A DNA stretch of 45,439 nucleotides from the NCBI GenBank assembly GCA_013140495.1, contig JABFSR010000046.1, forward strand, positions 1 to 45,439, read 5' to 3'. Made by a program: the position numbers and the translations under genes. The notes under the pieces were generated by a model that saw nothing but the letters and a program-made list of their open reading frames with translations, ran no database searches and had not been told where the DNA came from. Every line of letters starts with the position of its first letter. Within the stretch, counting starts at the first letter, position 1. Of the stretch, positions 8,920 through 18,133 are shown piece by piece. This DNA comes from Verrucomicrobiota bacterium (GTDB lineage: Bacteria; Verrucomicrobiota; Verrucomicrobiia; Limisphaerales; JADLHS01).

Positions 8920-9888
8920 GTGCAGACCGAATCCAAACCCGCCGCGACCGAAGTTCGCGACCAATGGATTCAGGATTTCCTTACGCACCTGGCCACGGAT
9001 CGCGACGCGTCGGTTTACACCCAGCGCAATTACCGTCAGGCTCTGGAGGAATTCTGGCGCTGGCATCACCAGGAACGCAGCACTTCGCCCGTCTGGGAAA
9101 AACTCAAGCGCGATGACTTCCGCGTTTTTGTCCGCCACCTTGGCAGGAACAACTTGAGTCGGGCGGCGGTGCAGTTGCGGTTCTCGGCATTGCGCACTTT
9201 CTACAAATTCCTCATCCGCCGCGGCACAGTCGAGTCCATGCCCATCAAAGGACTCGCCCTGCCCAAGATGGAAAAACGTCTCCCGCGCCATCTCACGACA
9301 AAACAAATGGAAGACCTTCTGCTCGCGCCGCTGAAGAGTCTTGACGAACCAAAGCAAAAAAAGGCGGGTCGCCCGGTCTCCGTTTCAGCGTGCTTTCGAG
9401 ATGTAGCCATTCTCGAAACCATTTATTCGTGCGGTCTGCGCGTGAGTGAATTGTGCGGCCTGCAGGCGGAAGACATTGACTGGGCTGAACAAACGATTCG
9501 CGTGCGGGGCAAAGGCCGCAAGGAACGCCTCGCGCCCGTCGGGCAGACGGCGTTGAAGGCCATCGAGAATTACTGGCTGATGTTGCCGCAACGGCCCGTC
9601 GGCAGATCACCCGTATTTCTCTCCCTCACGCGGAAGGTTTCACCCATCGGTTCTGTCATGCTCCAACGTCGGCTTAAGAAATATCTTGCCGTCGCCAAGC
9701 TCGATCCCGCGCTGACGCCGCACAAACTGCGACACAGCTATGCGACCCACCTGCTGGACGCCGGAGCCGACCTGCGCAGCGTGCAGGAACTGCTCGGTCA
9801 CGCGCACCTCGTCACCACCCAGGTTTACACCCACGTCACCACAGAACGATTAAAGAAAGCCTACAACAACGCGCATCCTAGAGCTTGA
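8920..9888 (+). CDS. Tyrosine recombinase, XerC/XerD type
   Basis: A 322-residue site-specific recombinase. The N-terminal SAM-like core-binding domain (residues 10-100, ATDRDASVYTQRNYRQALEE) precedes a catalytic domain with Arg174 (CGLRVSELCGL), His268 and Arg271 (HKLRHSYATHLLD), His294 (LLGHAHLVTT) and nucleophile Tyr303 (YTHV), plus a Lys in the RGKGRKERL turn. Length and motifs match chromosome-dimer-resolution recombinases rather than phage integrases, but XerC and XerD cannot be told apart here. Start is GTG at 8920 after a purine-rich AGAAAGAAAG stretch. It stands alone, divergent from corA, with no integron or prophage genes nearby, so a housekeeping role in dif recombination is likely. 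Confidence 0.9.
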   Translation: MQTESKPAATEVRDQWIQDFLTHLATDRDASVYTQRNYRQALEEFWRWHHQERSTSPVWEKLKRDDFRVFVRHLGRNNLSRAAVQLRFSALRTFYKFLIRRGTVESMPIKGLALPKMEKRLPRHLTTKQMEDLLLAPLKSLDEPKQKKAGRPVSVSACFRDVAILETIYSCGLRVSELCGLQAEDIDWAEQTIRVRGKGRKERLAPVGQTALKAIENYWLMLPQRPVGRSPVFLSLTRKVSPIGSVMLQRRLKKYLAVAKLDPALTPHKLRHSYATHLLDAGADLRSVQELLGHAHLVTTQVYTHVTTERLKKAYNNAHPRA

Positions 9889-9898
9889 ATCATGAATG

Positions 9899-9931
9899 CA
9901 AAAAAACTGATGAATAGCCGCAATAGATCAG
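9899..9931 (-). terminator. Possible weak terminator after accC
   Basis: On the minus strand CTGAT and ATCAG (9907-9931) can pair as a 5-bp stem around a 15-base loop, followed by a run of seven T. The stem is short, so this is only a candidate end for the accBC transcript in the convergent gap with the recombinase gene. No other feature is seen in 9889-10005. Confidence 0.3.
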
Positions 9932-10005
9932 CAGAGTGCAATTTAAGCCGAGTGGACACTCAATGCAGGAATGTGTGTAGCCCGTTTGTGGAGTTCGCAG
10001 CTTGC

Positions 10006-11391
10006 TCAGGCCTTTTCCTCGATCAATTCACGGCGAGCGCCACTGAGAAGCTGTTCGACGAAACTGGTTGAGTAAACACCGCGACGGAAGTTCGGATCCT
10101 GGAGAATAGCCTGCTGGAATGAGATGGTGGTTTTGACGCCGGTGATCATGTATTCGCTCAACGCGCGGCTCATCTTGTCCATGGCTTCGCGGCGGTCCTT
10201 GCCGTAGGTGATAAGCTTGCCGATCATGGAGTCGTAGTGCGACGGAATGGTGTAGCCGGCGTAGGCATGGGTGTCCACCCGCACTCCGCGCCCTCCGGGC
10301 TGGTAATACATTTCAATGCGCCCGGGGCTGGGCCGGAATTCATCGAAGGGATCCTCAGCATTGATGCGGCACTCGATGGAGTGGCCTTTGAATGTCACGT
10401 CGCTCTGGGAAATTTTCAGCGGTTCGCCCGAAGCAATGAGTATCTGCTCTCGAACGAGGTCAACACCCGTGACCTCTTCCGTGATGGGATGCTCAACCTG
10501 GATGCGTTTGTTGACTTCGAGGAAATAGAAATTGCCCTTGTCGTCCACCACGAACTCGACTGTGCCGGCGTTCGTGTAGTGCGCGGCCTCGGCGATGCGG
10601 ATGGCGGCCTTGCCCATGTCCTTGCGCAATCCCTTGAACTTCGGGTTCTCGAGCATTGGTGAGGGTGTTTCCTCGACGACCTTCTGGTTGCGCCTCTGCA
10701 CGGAACAATCGCGCTCGCCGAGATGGATGATCTTCCCACGCGAGTCGCCGAGAATCTGAAACTCAATGTGATGAGGGTTCTCGATGAACTTCTCGATATA
10801 GACCGCTGAATTGCCAAATGCCTTTTCCGCCTCGGTTCGCGCCGTGTGATAACCCTTCACGAGCGAGATATCGTTGTGGGCGATGCGCATTCCGCGTCCA
10901 CCACCGCCCGCCACGGCCTTGATCATCACCGGGTAGCCAATGCGTTTGGCAACTGCCACGGCATCCTGTTCCTTGTCCACGATACCTTCGGAGCCAGGAG
11001 GAGTCTTGACGCCGGCTTTCTTGGCGAGATTGCGGCTGACGGCCTTGTCTTCAAGTGCATTCATCGCCCGGGAACTCGGGCCGATGAAACGAATGTTGCA
11101 ACTCTCGCAGACGTCGGCGAAATGCGCGTTCTCGGAGAGAAATCCGTACCCAGGATGAATCGCATCCACGTCGGCGATTTCTGCGGCACTGATCAGACGA
11201 TCAATCCGCAGATAGCTGTCGGACGCCGCCGCCTTCCCGATACAGATCGCTTCATCTGCAATCTGCACGTGCATGGAATTGGCGTCGGACTCGGAATACA
11301 CCGCCACGGTGCGGATGTTGAGTTCCTTGCAGGCGCGGATGATGCGAACGGCGATTTCACCGCGGTTGGCGACGAGGACTTTCTCGAACAT
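10006..11391 (-). CDS. accC: Acetyl-CoA carboxylase, biotin carboxylase subunit
   Basis: Biotin carboxylase, 461 residues, slightly longer than the usual 450. It carboxylates the biotin on AccB with ATP and bicarbonate, the first half-reaction of malonyl-CoA synthesis. Visible motifs: start [22 protein letters not shown]-grasp loop [10 protein letters not shown] (near residues 160-170), [37 protein letters not shown] and EITGVDLV-type [10 protein letters not shown]. In the [13 protein letters not shown] stretch the family normally has NTRIQVEH or NPRLQVEH; here Thr is Lys. It follows accB by 45 bases in the same direction, the usual accBC order. Confidence 0.96.
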   Translation of the reverse strand: MFEKVLVANRGEIAVRIIRACKELNIRTVAVYSESDANSMHVQIADEAICIGKAAASDSYLRIDRLISAAEIADVDAIHPGYGFLSENAHFADVCESCNIRFIGPSSRAMNALEDKAVSRNLAKKAGVKTPPGSEGIVDKEQDAVAVAKRIGYPVMIKAVAGGGGRGMRIAHNDISLVKGYHTARTEAEKAFGNSAVYIEKFIENPHHIEFQILGDSRGKIIHLGERDCSVQRRNQKVVEETPSPMLENPKFKGLRKDMGKAAIRIAEAAHYTNAGTVEFVVDDKGNFYFLEVNKRIQVEHPITEEVTGVDLVREQILIASGEPLKISQSDVTFKGHSIECRINAEDPFDEFRPSPGRIEMYYQPGGRGVRVDTHAYAGYTIPSHYDSMIGKLITYGKDRREAMDKMSRALSEYMITGVKTTISFQQAILQDPNFRRGVYSTSFVEQLLSGARRELIEEKA

Positions 11392-11436
11392 TCTTGGGTT
11401 GGGTTGACGGTCGGGGCGGATGGACTTTGCGCTGAC

Positions 11437-11904
11437 TTAATTGGGCCTGATCTTGAACAACGGCTGGCCAAATTCGACAGGCTTGGCGTTCTCGACGAGC
11501 GCCTGGGTGATCACGCCTTTGACCTCGGCCTTGATCTCATTCATCACCTTCATGGCCTCAATGATGCAAACTACGGTATCGGGGTTGACCTCCGATCCAA
11601 TCTCGACGTAAGAGCCGGATTCGGGCGAGGGTGAGCGATAGAACGTGCCGATCATTGGCGACTTGATGTCGGAATCACTATTTGGAGAAGTGGTCGCACC
11701 GGCAGAAACCGCAGTGGCTGCAAGTTGCATCGGAGCAACCGCAGGCGAATAAACGACGGATGTCCCTTCATCTCCGGCAACCATCCCGCCTCCACCACCT
11801 CCCCGCTTCAGCCGCACTTTGAAATCCTGCTTCTCCAGTTCAAACTCCGTCACGGAGTTCTTTTTCATCAGGTCAATGATGGCCTTAATGTCTTTAATAT
11901 CCAC
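11437..11904 (-). CDS. accB: Biotin carboxyl carrier protein of acetyl-CoA carboxylase
   Basis: A 155-residue carrier that holds the biotin used by AccC and the carboxyltransferase. The N-terminal part (IKAIIDLMKKNSVTEFELEK) is the standard BCCP start, followed by a Gly-rich and Ser/Thr/Ala linker (residues 35-80) and the biotinyl domain with Lys119 in EAMKVMN. Start is GTG at 11904; no strong ribosome site is visible. A good minus-strand promoter lies about 115-145 bases upstream. Cotranscribed with accC. Confidence 0.95.
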   Translation of the reverse strand: MDIKDIKAIIDLMKKNSVTEFELEKQDFKVRLKRGGGGGGMVAGDEGTSVVYSPAVAPMQLAATAVSAGATTSPNSDSDIKSPMIGTFYRSPSPESGSYVEIGSEVNPDTVVCIIEAMKVMNEIKAEVKGVITQALVENAKPVEFGQPLFKIRPN

Positions 11905-12019
11905 GGTGTTTTAATCGTTAAAGGTCTTAAATCTGTTTGGAAAACCATTTTCAGGCTTTCGACGAAAAAAGCAGCGTCTGATTTGGACCCTGCCTGAAAG
12001 CTATGTTTAAGTTGAGAGA

Positions 12020-12048
12020 AGAATACGGACACGAAAGGAAATCGTCAA
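12020..12048 (-). promoter_or_regulatory. Sigma-70-like promoter for accBC
   Basis: On the minus strand TTGACG (12043-12048) and TATTCT (12020-12025) are separated by exactly 17 bases. Transcription would start near 12013 and leave a leader of about 110 bases before the accB GTG. The position, between aroQ and accB, fits. Confidence 0.5.
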
Positions 12049-12112
12049 GGTGGATTTTTGATTCCTGGCAATGGGGGTTCCAAAAGGAATTCGATTCCGA
12101 TGGTGAAAACCA

Positions 12113-12556
12113 TCAAGGCTTAATGGTTTCGATAATGTTAATTGCGGCTTCCAAACCCAAGATGTAGGAATTTGCTCCAAATCCTGTTATCTGCCCTCTG
12201 CAAACTCCCGCAATCAGCGACTTGTGACGAAATTCCTCCCTAGCATGGATGTTTGAGAGGTGGATTTCGATGGTGGGAATGCCAGTCCCTGCAATTGCAT
12301 CGCGGAGCGCGACACTTGTGTGAGTGTAGGCAGCCGCGTTAAGGACAATGACCTCAAATGCACCTTTTGCAGACTGGATCCAGCCGACAAGTTCCCCCTC
12401 AAGGTTTGTCTGTCGGAAATTTATGGTCGCTCCGCGAGCAGCAGCCCGCTTGCGAACCATCGCCTCAATGTCAGCCAGCGTGGTCTTGCCGTAAACCTCC
12501 GGCTCACGCTGGCCGAGCAGGTTCAGATTCGGGCCGTTGAGGAAAAGAATCTTCAT
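12113..12556 (-). CDS. aroQ: Type II 3-dehydroquinate dehydratase
   Basis: A 147-residue shikimate-pathway enzyme converting 3-dehydroquinate to 3-dehydroshikimate. The family start [20 protein letters not shown] holds the active-site Asn/Arg/Tyr lid residues; [31 protein letters not shown] and the catalytic-His segment [17 protein letters not shown] follow, with [11 protein letters not shown] near the end. Length is typical for the dodecameric type II enzyme. Its ATG overlaps the stop of the upstream O-antigen-ligase-like gene as ATGA. A short GATGGT/ACCATC hairpin (12099-12114) covers its stop but has no T run. Confidence 0.96.
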   Translation of the reverse strand: MKILFLNGPNLNLLGQREPEVYGKTTLADIEAMVRKRAAARGATINFRQTNLEGELVGWIQSAKGAFEVIVLNAAAYTHTSVALRDAIAGTGIPTIEIHLSNIHAREEFRHKSLIAGVCRGQITGFGANSYILGLEAAINIIETIKP

Positions 12557-13905
12557 CGCGACGACAGATTAGGAGCGGGCGATGGGTTTTGTCGAATCGT
12601 TTCCCGCGAGCTTCCAAGCAGCCAGCCCATCAGGGCAAACGCAGTCCAAGCCAGTGACGGCACATAAAGTGTAAACTCAAACGACGACTGCGCCGTCCAA
12701 GCGAGTAATCCCAGCCATACACCACAGACCACAGGCGAACCTTTCCAATTTAACCGGCGATAACCAACCCAGAGCATTCCGCCAATGAACACCACGTAGG
12801 CGATCAATCCCGGAAATCCCGAATCCGATGCCTGTTGCAAATAATCATTGTGAGCGAGTCGCGCCATTTCCGACTCGGGTTTCTTGATGGCTTGATAAGC
12901 ATTCCCAAAAGTTCCCGGCCCACTGCCGAACACCGGCCTGGCCAAAGCCGTCTGCCACGCAGCGCGCCAGTAATCAAACCTCGCCACGACACTCGTCGCT
13001 CCGCGCTCCATGTAAGCGCGATTCTTCCAGTAAAAACCTGCTCCACCGCAAATAATCAACACACACAACAAAACCACTTTCAGCCGACGCGAAATCGCCT
13101 GATGCCACAGCGCCACCAAACCGATTGCCAAGGCCAGCAACCAACCACCCTTGGATCCCGACCAATAAAGACACGCCGCCGCGCCCGCGACCATCAGTCC
13201 ACAAAGCAACCCCCGCGCACCCGCTGTGAACTTCTCCTTGGCCTGCCACACCCATGCGAGCAGTGGCGGCAATAACAACAACAGCGCTCCCGCAAACGCA
13301 TTCGGATAGAAGACAGTCGAGAAGATGCGATTGCTCTCCATCTTTTTAACATACTCCGGCGGCACATTCGGCAATGTTGGATACACTTCGGCCCAAAAAT
13401 ATTTGCGCGTTTCCTCCAGTCCTCCGAAATGCTGCTCAAAGCCAACGTAGAGCATCAACCCAAGCGCCCCCGCCAGCGGCCCAAGCAGAAATGACCGCGA
13501 GCCGCCTCCGCCCGTGCAGAGAGCGCCAAGATAAAAACAAACCACGCAGACTGCGAAGTGCGCAAGCGTTGCCTGGGAAAGTTGCGCCTCAACGCTTTGG
13601 GTTGCCGAAATAAACTGCCACGCCAGCCACACCAGCGGCATGAACATCAACCAGCGCGGGGCAAAATACCTCCACTGAAACGCGAATGGTCCCGCCAAAG
13701 CGAGCAACCCCACCATTGGATACGCCAGTCGCAACGGCCAGACGAAAACCAGCCACTCGATCCCCTTGCTGGGCGACTCGACAAACTTGTCCATCACCGC
13801 TGGCGTCCCAAACTTCAGCAGTGCCAACCCCAAGAACATGCCGAAGATCGCGGCAAAAAGCCGCCCTGCCATTGACCGTCTTTCTGCTACGTGTGGATTG
13901 GACAC
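12553..13905 (-). CDS. O-antigen ligase/Wzy-family polytopic membrane protein
   Basis: A 450-residue membrane protein with about ten to twelve hydrophobic helices. The diagnostic large periplasmic loop near residues 330-370 contains [13 protein letters not shown] and [18 protein letters not shown], the pattern of the O-antigen ligase (RfaL/WaaL) and Wzy polymerase family. These join or polymerise polysaccharide on undecaprenyl carriers in the periplasm. No other polysaccharide gene is adjacent; it overlaps aroQ, so the two share a transcript. Start is uncertain: GTG at 13905, or ATG at 13872, which would remove 11 residues before the first helix. The exact substrate cannot be told. Confidence 0.85.
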   Translation of the reverse strand: MSNPHVAERRSMAGRLFAAIFGMFLGLALLKFGTPAVMDKFVESPSKGIEWLVFVWPLRLAYPMVGLLALAGPFAFQWRYFAPRWLMFMPLVWLAWQFISATQSVEAQLSQATLAHFAVCVVCFYLGALCTGGGGSRSFLLGPLAGALGLMLYVGFEQHFGGLEETRKYFWAEVYPTLPNVPPEYVKKMESNRIFSTVFYPNAFAGALLLLLPPLLAWVWQAKEKFTAGARGLLCGLMVAGAAACLYWSGSKGGWLLALAIGLVALWHQAISRRLKVVLLCVLIICGGAGFYWKNRAYMERGATSVVARFDYWRAAWQTALARPVFGSGPGTFGNAYQAIKKPESEMARLAHNDYLQQASDSGFPGLIAYVVFIGGMLWVGYRRLNWKGSPVVCGVWLGLLAWTAQSSFEFTLYVPSLAWTAFALMGWLLGSSRETIRQNPSPAPNLSSR

Positions 13906-14009
13906 AGATCGAATTAGCCGAAGTTCCAGCCTTCAAGCAAACGATTTCGGTCGCTGCCGCTGTAGATCATCTCACCGTCCCTCCTCATAACCGCCCCGCG
14001 TCTCGGTAC

Positions 14010-14498
14010 TCAAATCTGCCGCCGATAGTGCAGAATTGAAAACTCTGGCGTATCGCGGAGTTGTTCCACGAGTTCAAACTTGTCTTCAAACGTTGGAAAA
14101 AATGCGTCACCCTCCACCTCGCGCTTCACCAGAGTTAGATAAAGATCGGAACAAAGCGGCAACGCCTGCTGATAAACCTGGGCGCCACCTGCAATGAAGA
14201 CCTCCCGGCCGCCAGCCAATCCCTCAATTTCCTCAAGACCGCGAATCGTTCTCACTCCCGGAAACGAAAATGCTGAACGACTCAACACAATCGTCTCACG
14301 ATTCGGCAGTGGCCGTCCTATGGACTCAAAGGTTTTGCGTCCCATCACAAGCACATGCCCTGTGGTGGTGGCTTTGAACCACTTGAAATCCTCCGGCAGA
14401 TGCCATGGGATTTTGTTCTCAGAACCGATCACACGGTTCAGCGACATGGCGGCGATGGCTTTGAATCTTTTCACCGTGCAATGCTGGCGATTCGGCAT
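14010..14498 (-). CDS. folA: Dihydrofolate reductase
   Basis: Reduces dihydrofolate to tetrahydrofolate with NADPH. All family marks are present: IAAMSLNRVIG, PWHLPEDFKWFK with the acidic active-site residue, VMGRKTFESIGRPLPNR, IVLSR, and FIAGGAQVYQQALP. Start taken at ATG 14498 (162 residues). The frame is open to 14549, but the extra N-terminus is not family-like; a GTG at 14474 is a further option. thyA, the enzyme that makes its substrate, is about 3 kb away on the same strand but not in the same operon. Confidence 0.95.
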   Translation of the reverse strand: MPNRQHCTVKRFKAIAAMSLNRVIGSENKIPWHLPEDFKWFKATTTGHVLVMGRKTFESIGRPLPNRETIVLSRSAFSFPGVRTIRGLEEIEGLAGGREVFIAGGAQVYQQALPLCSDLYLTLVKREVEGDAFFPTFEDKFELVEQLRDTPEFSILHYRRQI

Positions 14499-14550
14499 AT
14501 TGCCGTCAACGCGCGTACACTTGATTTTTGCCCCGCAGCCAGCGGTCAAA

Positions 14551-14570
14551 AATAGTAAAACTTTACTATT
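14551..14570. promoter_or_regulatory. Perfect 9-bp inverted repeat, possible operator
   Basis: AATAGTAAA and TTTACTATT, two bases apart, form a perfect inverted repeat in an AT-rich island. It lies 53 bases from the folA start and 54 bases before the Ig-repeat gene, in the only divergent gap between them. The lack of a T run argues against a terminator; a dimeric-regulator site is the better reading. Confidence 0.45.
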
Positions 14571-14623
14571 GAAGTCTTTCGGCGGGGAGGTAGGGTGGCG
14601 ACGTAAATCAAATCACAATACCT

Positions 14624-16474
14624 ATGAAAACTTCATCTCTGGAAGTCAATGGTTGGGTGTTTCAAGTTTCACATCAAGTATTCCAACGCTTCACATTTCT
14701 GCCCCTGCTCTTGCTGGTAGCGGTTCAGGCTTTTGGCCAGGTGCCATCGCTGCTCTGGTCAACAAACATCGGAGCGACATTGTTTGCGGTGGATAATCAA
14801 ACGAACAGTTACGCCAACGTGGGTGGTTCGGTGATCGTCATCAATCCGAACGGCGTTCCGGTTTCGACAAATGTGATTTGTCCCAAGCCCGGCGTGGCCC
14901 GACGCGATGCTTCGGGGAATTTTTATTTTGCAGGCAACTTTGATGGCACACAAAACTTCGGCGGCATCACGCTAGTGGGCGGCTGGACAAACTGGCCTTC
15001 AGCGGGCCAGTGGACTCCAGGTTATCCGACACATTTCATCACCAAGTACACCAGTAACGGCACACTCGTCTGGGCGAAGTCATTCGGGTCGCAGGCATTT
15101 CACGGAAATAATCTGACCGACATCTTTATGGACTCAACTGGTGGAGTTTTTCTCGGACACATCGGCCAAGGTGTTTCGGGGAGCCCGCCATTTTTGGCCC
15201 GGTTCGACAGTTCCGGAGTCTTCCAGTGGGATAATGGTTACGCCGTATTCACAATTGGCACAGCTATAAAAATCGGCGGGGAGGCAAATTCAAACGTTTG
15301 CGTGGTCGTGTTTGACACGCTTGGTGTGCGGGCGCAACGTCGCAATTTTGCCGGTGCAGGAACCAGCACGTCCACGGACGCATTCTTTCCAATGTCATTT
15401 TCATCCGAAGACGCCGCCAACGCCAATCCAGTCATAGACAATCAGGGGCAATTTTTCGTTGCCGGACGCACTAACGGCCAGCAACTCATCGCCAAGTTTG
15501 GAACGAATGGATTTCTCATTTGGGCAATTGCCAACACGAATGCTGAACAGTGGTCGTTGGCCCGCGACGCTTCCGAATGTTTCTATTTTGCTTCAGCATC
15601 GAATGTATTGACCAAGTATGACGCCAATGGAAGCACGCTTTGGAGCGCAAACTACCAAAAGAAAGCCGTCAAGATGGTGGTGGGAGCGGCGGAAATCCGC
15701 TTCGTTGGCTTTTCAGACGGCAGTATCGCCCGGCTATCCGCTGATTCAACGCCACAACCACCGTTCGTCATCAGCGGCCCGCAAAATCAGATTGTTTCGC
15801 TGGGAGACAACGCCACGTTTTCCGCCAATGTTGGCGGCTCGCCCACGTTGTATTATCAATGGCGAAAGAACAGCACCAATCTCGTCGGCTCGACTTTGAC
15901 CAATCACACCATCACCGGAGTAACGTCCAACCATGTTGGCTCGTACGATGTCGTCGTGACCAACGTTTATGGTTCGGTCACCAGCACGCCGCCCGCATCG
16001 CTGTTGATAGCACCGAGTCTTTTATCGCCATTCACCGGGACGATTGGGGTTTGGGGACAGCAAGCCACACTTTCCGTTTCCGCCTGGGGCAGCGGCACGC
16101 TGACCTATCAGTGGTACAAAGCGGGCCAGCTCGTCAGTGGAGAGACCAATAGCACTTTGGTGTTTCCAAGTCTGCAGATTACCAACGCCGGGCTTTACTC
16201 GGTCGTTGTCACAAGCCAGTACGGTGTTGTGACCAACACACCTGCCGCATTGGTGGTGAATCCAGCCAACGTCTCGCTCGGGCTTTATGCGGGGGTCATC
16301 ATTGATGGAACTGCCGGCTATACTTACGGCATCGAGTACACGACCAATCTTCAAAACGCCATCTGGCAAAGCCTGACCAATGTCACGTTGACGCAGCCTG
16401 TGGAAATCTGGGTGGATACGAGCGTCAACGTGCCGACTGCTCCGAAGCGCTTCTACCGGGTTACAAGCCAGTAG
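14624..16474 (+). CDS. Secreted protein with beta-propeller-like and Ig-like domains
   Basis: A 616-residue exported protein. A signal peptide runs to about residue 38 (LPLLLLVAVQAFG). Residues 45-380 hold repeated short motifs such as FITKYTSNGTLVWAKSFG, FLARFDSSGVFQWD, LIAKFGTNGFLIWA and LTKYDANGSTLWS, the pattern of SBBP-type beta-propeller repeats. Two Ig-like domains follow (about 385-470 and 475-555), each with YQW and the GSYDVVVTNVYGSV or GLYSVVVTSQYGVV edge. The end has TNLQNAIWQSLTN and RFYRV, a C-terminal pattern I associate with Verrucomicrobiota secreted proteins. Likely outside the cell or on its surface; ligand unknown. Transcribed alone, opposite folA and sanA. Confidence 0.85.
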   Translation: MKTSSLEVNGWVFQVSHQVFQRFTFLPLLLLVAVQAFGQVPSLLWSTNIGATLFAVDNQTNSYANVGGSVIVINPNGVPVSTNVICPKPGVARRDASGNFYFAGNFDGTQNFGGITLVGGWTNWPSAGQWTPGYPTHFITKYTSNGTLVWAKSFGSQAFHGNNLTDIFMDSTGGVFLGHIGQGVSGSPPFLARFDSSGVFQWDNGYAVFTIGTAIKIGGEANSNVCVVVFDTLGVRAQRRNFAGAGTSTSTDAFFPMSFSSEDAANANPVIDNQGQFFVAGRTNGQQLIAKFGTNGFLIWAIANTNAEQWSLARDASECFYFASASNVLTKYDANGSTLWSANYQKKAVKMVVGAAEIRFVGFSDGSIARLSADSTPQPPFVISGPQNQIVSLGDNATFSANVGGSPTLYYQWRKNSTNLVGSTLTNHTITGVTSNHVGSYDVVVTNVYGSVTSTPPASLLIAPSLLSPFTGTIGVWGQQATLSVSAWGSGTLTYQWYKAGQLVSGETNSTLVFPSLQITNAGLYSVVVTSQYGVVTNTPAALVVNPANVSLGLYAGVIIDGTAGYTYGIEYTTNLQNAIWQSLTNVTLTQPVEIWVDTSVNVPTAPKRFYRVTSQ

Positions 16475-16488
16475 CAGCCGCACGTCCC

Positions 16489-16527
16489 GCTGGCAGTTCA
16501 AACTGAAAAGCAGTTTGTTCCGCCGGC
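16489..16527. terminator. Hairpin between convergent genes
   Basis: Inner arms CAAACTG (16499-16505) and CAGTTTG (16511-16517) are perfect around AAAAG, and GCTGGC/GCCGGC (16489-16494, 16522-16527) extend the stem outside an internal loop. It sits between the converging Ig-repeat and sanA-like genes. No T run follows on either strand, so its role as a two-way terminator is only probable. Confidence 0.45.
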
Positions 16528-16553
16528 AAGATGCACGGCAGCATGTTGTGGAT

Positions 16554-17264
16554 TCAATCCCGCCCCGCCAGTTCAATCGGCTCGGGTGGGCCGGAAAACT
16601 TCGGACCACGGTTCAAGACGTGAAGATCAATGGCGCACCACACACGAGCAAGCGCCTCACGGACCTTCACCCGCGCTGACCAGCGGGCGCTCAAGTCCGG
16701 CGCGGCAAACGCCACCGCGTTCAATCTACGCTCACGCGCGATCCACAACGCGCGCGGGCAATGAAACTCCTCCGTCACAATTGTCAAACGAGTCAGCCCA
16801 AAGACCGTCTTCGCTCTCACCACAGAATCCAGCGTGCGAAAGCCCGCGTAATCGCAAGTGATGGCATTCGTCGGCACACCTGCCGCCGCCAGGGCGTCGC
16901 GCATGTCCGTGGGTTCATCGTAGGTGGCGACGTGGTTGTCGCCGCTCACAAGCAGGTGACGGACTTTGCCAGAATGATAAAGGGCCGCAGCCGCCTGGAT
17001 TCGCTGCGTGAAGTGAAGGTTTGTATTCCCGCGCGGCGTCAACCTCCCGGTCCCAAGCACCAGCGCTACATCGTTCCTTGGGACTTCATCCACAGAACGA
17101 AACATCCTTCCCGCCGCAGCAGACTGGCAAACGTGATCAGCCCAAAACATCGCGGCAACAGGAACAATCACGCACGCCAAACACACCGTGACAAACTTTG
17201 CGCGATGTTTGCGAAGACATTTCAGAGCTGATTTCGGGAGGGATTCGTGTGCATTCGAGTTCAT
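16554..17264 (-). CDS. SanA/YdcF-like DUF218 membrane-anchored protein
   Basis: A 236-residue protein with one N-terminal helix (about residues 24-42) and a periplasmic DUF218 domain: DVALVLGTGR, NTNLHFTQRIQAAAALY, VRHLLVSGDN, YDEPTDMRDALAAAGVP, DYAGFRTLDSVVRA and IVTEEFHCPRALWIA. This run of motifs is close to E. coli SanA, linked to the vancomycin permeability barrier at high temperature, so an envelope role is likely; the biochemical reaction is not established. An AAAGG site 10 bases upstream supports ATG 17264. A GTG at 17282 would overlap the thyA stop and add six residues. Confidence 0.85.
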   Translation of the reverse strand: MNSNAHESLPKSALKCLRKHRAKFVTVCLACVIVPVAAMFWADHVCQSAAAGRMFRSVDEVPRNDVALVLGTGRLTPRGNTNLHFTQRIQAAAALYHSGKVRHLLVSGDNHVATYDEPTDMRDALAAAGVPTNAITCDYAGFRTLDSVVRAKTVFGLTRLTIVTEEFHCPRALWIARERRLNAVAFAAPDLSARWSARVKVREALARVWCAIDLHVLNRGPKFSGPPEPIELAGRD

Positions 17265-17278
17265 TCGTGGTTTGCCTT

Positions 17279-18073
17279 TCACACCGCCACTGGAGCTTTA
17301 ATCGCGGGGTGCGGATCGTAGTTCAGCAACTCTACATCCTCGAACTTGAAGTCGCGGATGTTCTTCACGGCGGGGTTGAGTCGGATCTGCGGCAACGGAC
17401 GCGGCTCGCGTGTGAGTTGAAGCTTCGCCTGCTCGATGTGGTTCGAGTAGAGATGCAAGTCGCCGAACGTGTGGATGAAATCGCCGGGTTTCAGATCGCA
17501 CACCTGCGCCACCATCAACGTCAGCAGTGCGTAGCTTGCGATGTTGAACGGCACGCCCAGAAAAATGTCCGCGCTGCGCTGGTAAAGCTGGCAGCTCAGT
17601 TCTCCTTCGCTCACGTAAAACTGAAACAACGAATGGCACGGAGGCAATGCCATGCCCTGTATTTCGCCCGGATTCCACGCGCTCACGATAAGCCGGCGGC
17701 TGTCGGGATTCTTTTTTATCTGCGCGATCACGTCGTCAATCTGGTTGATGCTACGGCCATCAGCAGTGCGCCAGTCGCACCATTGCGCGCCATAGACGCG
17801 ACCGAGATTTCCGTTTTCATCGGCCCACTCGTCCCAGATGCTGACGCCGTTGTCCTTGAGATATTTGATGTTCGTATCACCGCGAAGGAACCAGAGCAGC
17901 TCGTGGATGATGGAGCGCGTATGCACCTTCTTCGTGGTGAGCAGCGGGAAACCATCGGCAAGCGGGTAGCGCGCCTGCGCTCCAAACAACGAGCAAGTGC
18001 CCGTGCCCGTGCGGTCGGCCTTGAACCTGCCGTTTTCGAGGACGTGTTTGAGCAATTCGAGATACTGGATCAT
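17279..18073 (-). CDS. thyA: Thymidylate synthase
   Basis: A 264-residue ThyA, the exact usual length. It makes dTMP from dUMP with methylene-tetrahydrofolate. Key pieces: [19 protein letters not shown] with the phosphate-binding Arg, [28 protein letters not shown], the nucleophilic Cys in [35 protein letters not shown], and [16 protein letters not shown]. The downstream sanA-like gene starts next to or just inside its stop codon, so the two are co-transcribed. Confidence 0.98.
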   Translation of the reverse strand: MIQYLELLKHVLENGRFKADRTGTGTCSLFGAQARYPLADGFPLLTTKKVHTRSIIHELLWFLRGDTNIKYLKDNGVSIWDEWADENGNLGRVYGAQWCDWRTADGRSINQIDDVIAQIKKNPDSRRLIVSAWNPGEIQGMALPPCHSLFQFYVSEGELSCQLYQRSADIFLGVPFNIASYALLTLMVAQVCDLKPGDFIHTFGDLHLYSNHIEQAKLQLTREPRPLPQIRLNPAVKNIRDFKFEDVELLNYDPHPAIKAPVAV

Positions 18074-18133
18074 CGCGCGAAGATTGAAGCACGGAACAAC
18101 CGGAACCGCACCATCGAAAAATTAACTATCCGT

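Noticed and set aside
8854..9357. 167-codon minus-strand frame opposite the recombinase gene
   Set aside because: Shadow of the recombinase; no family features.
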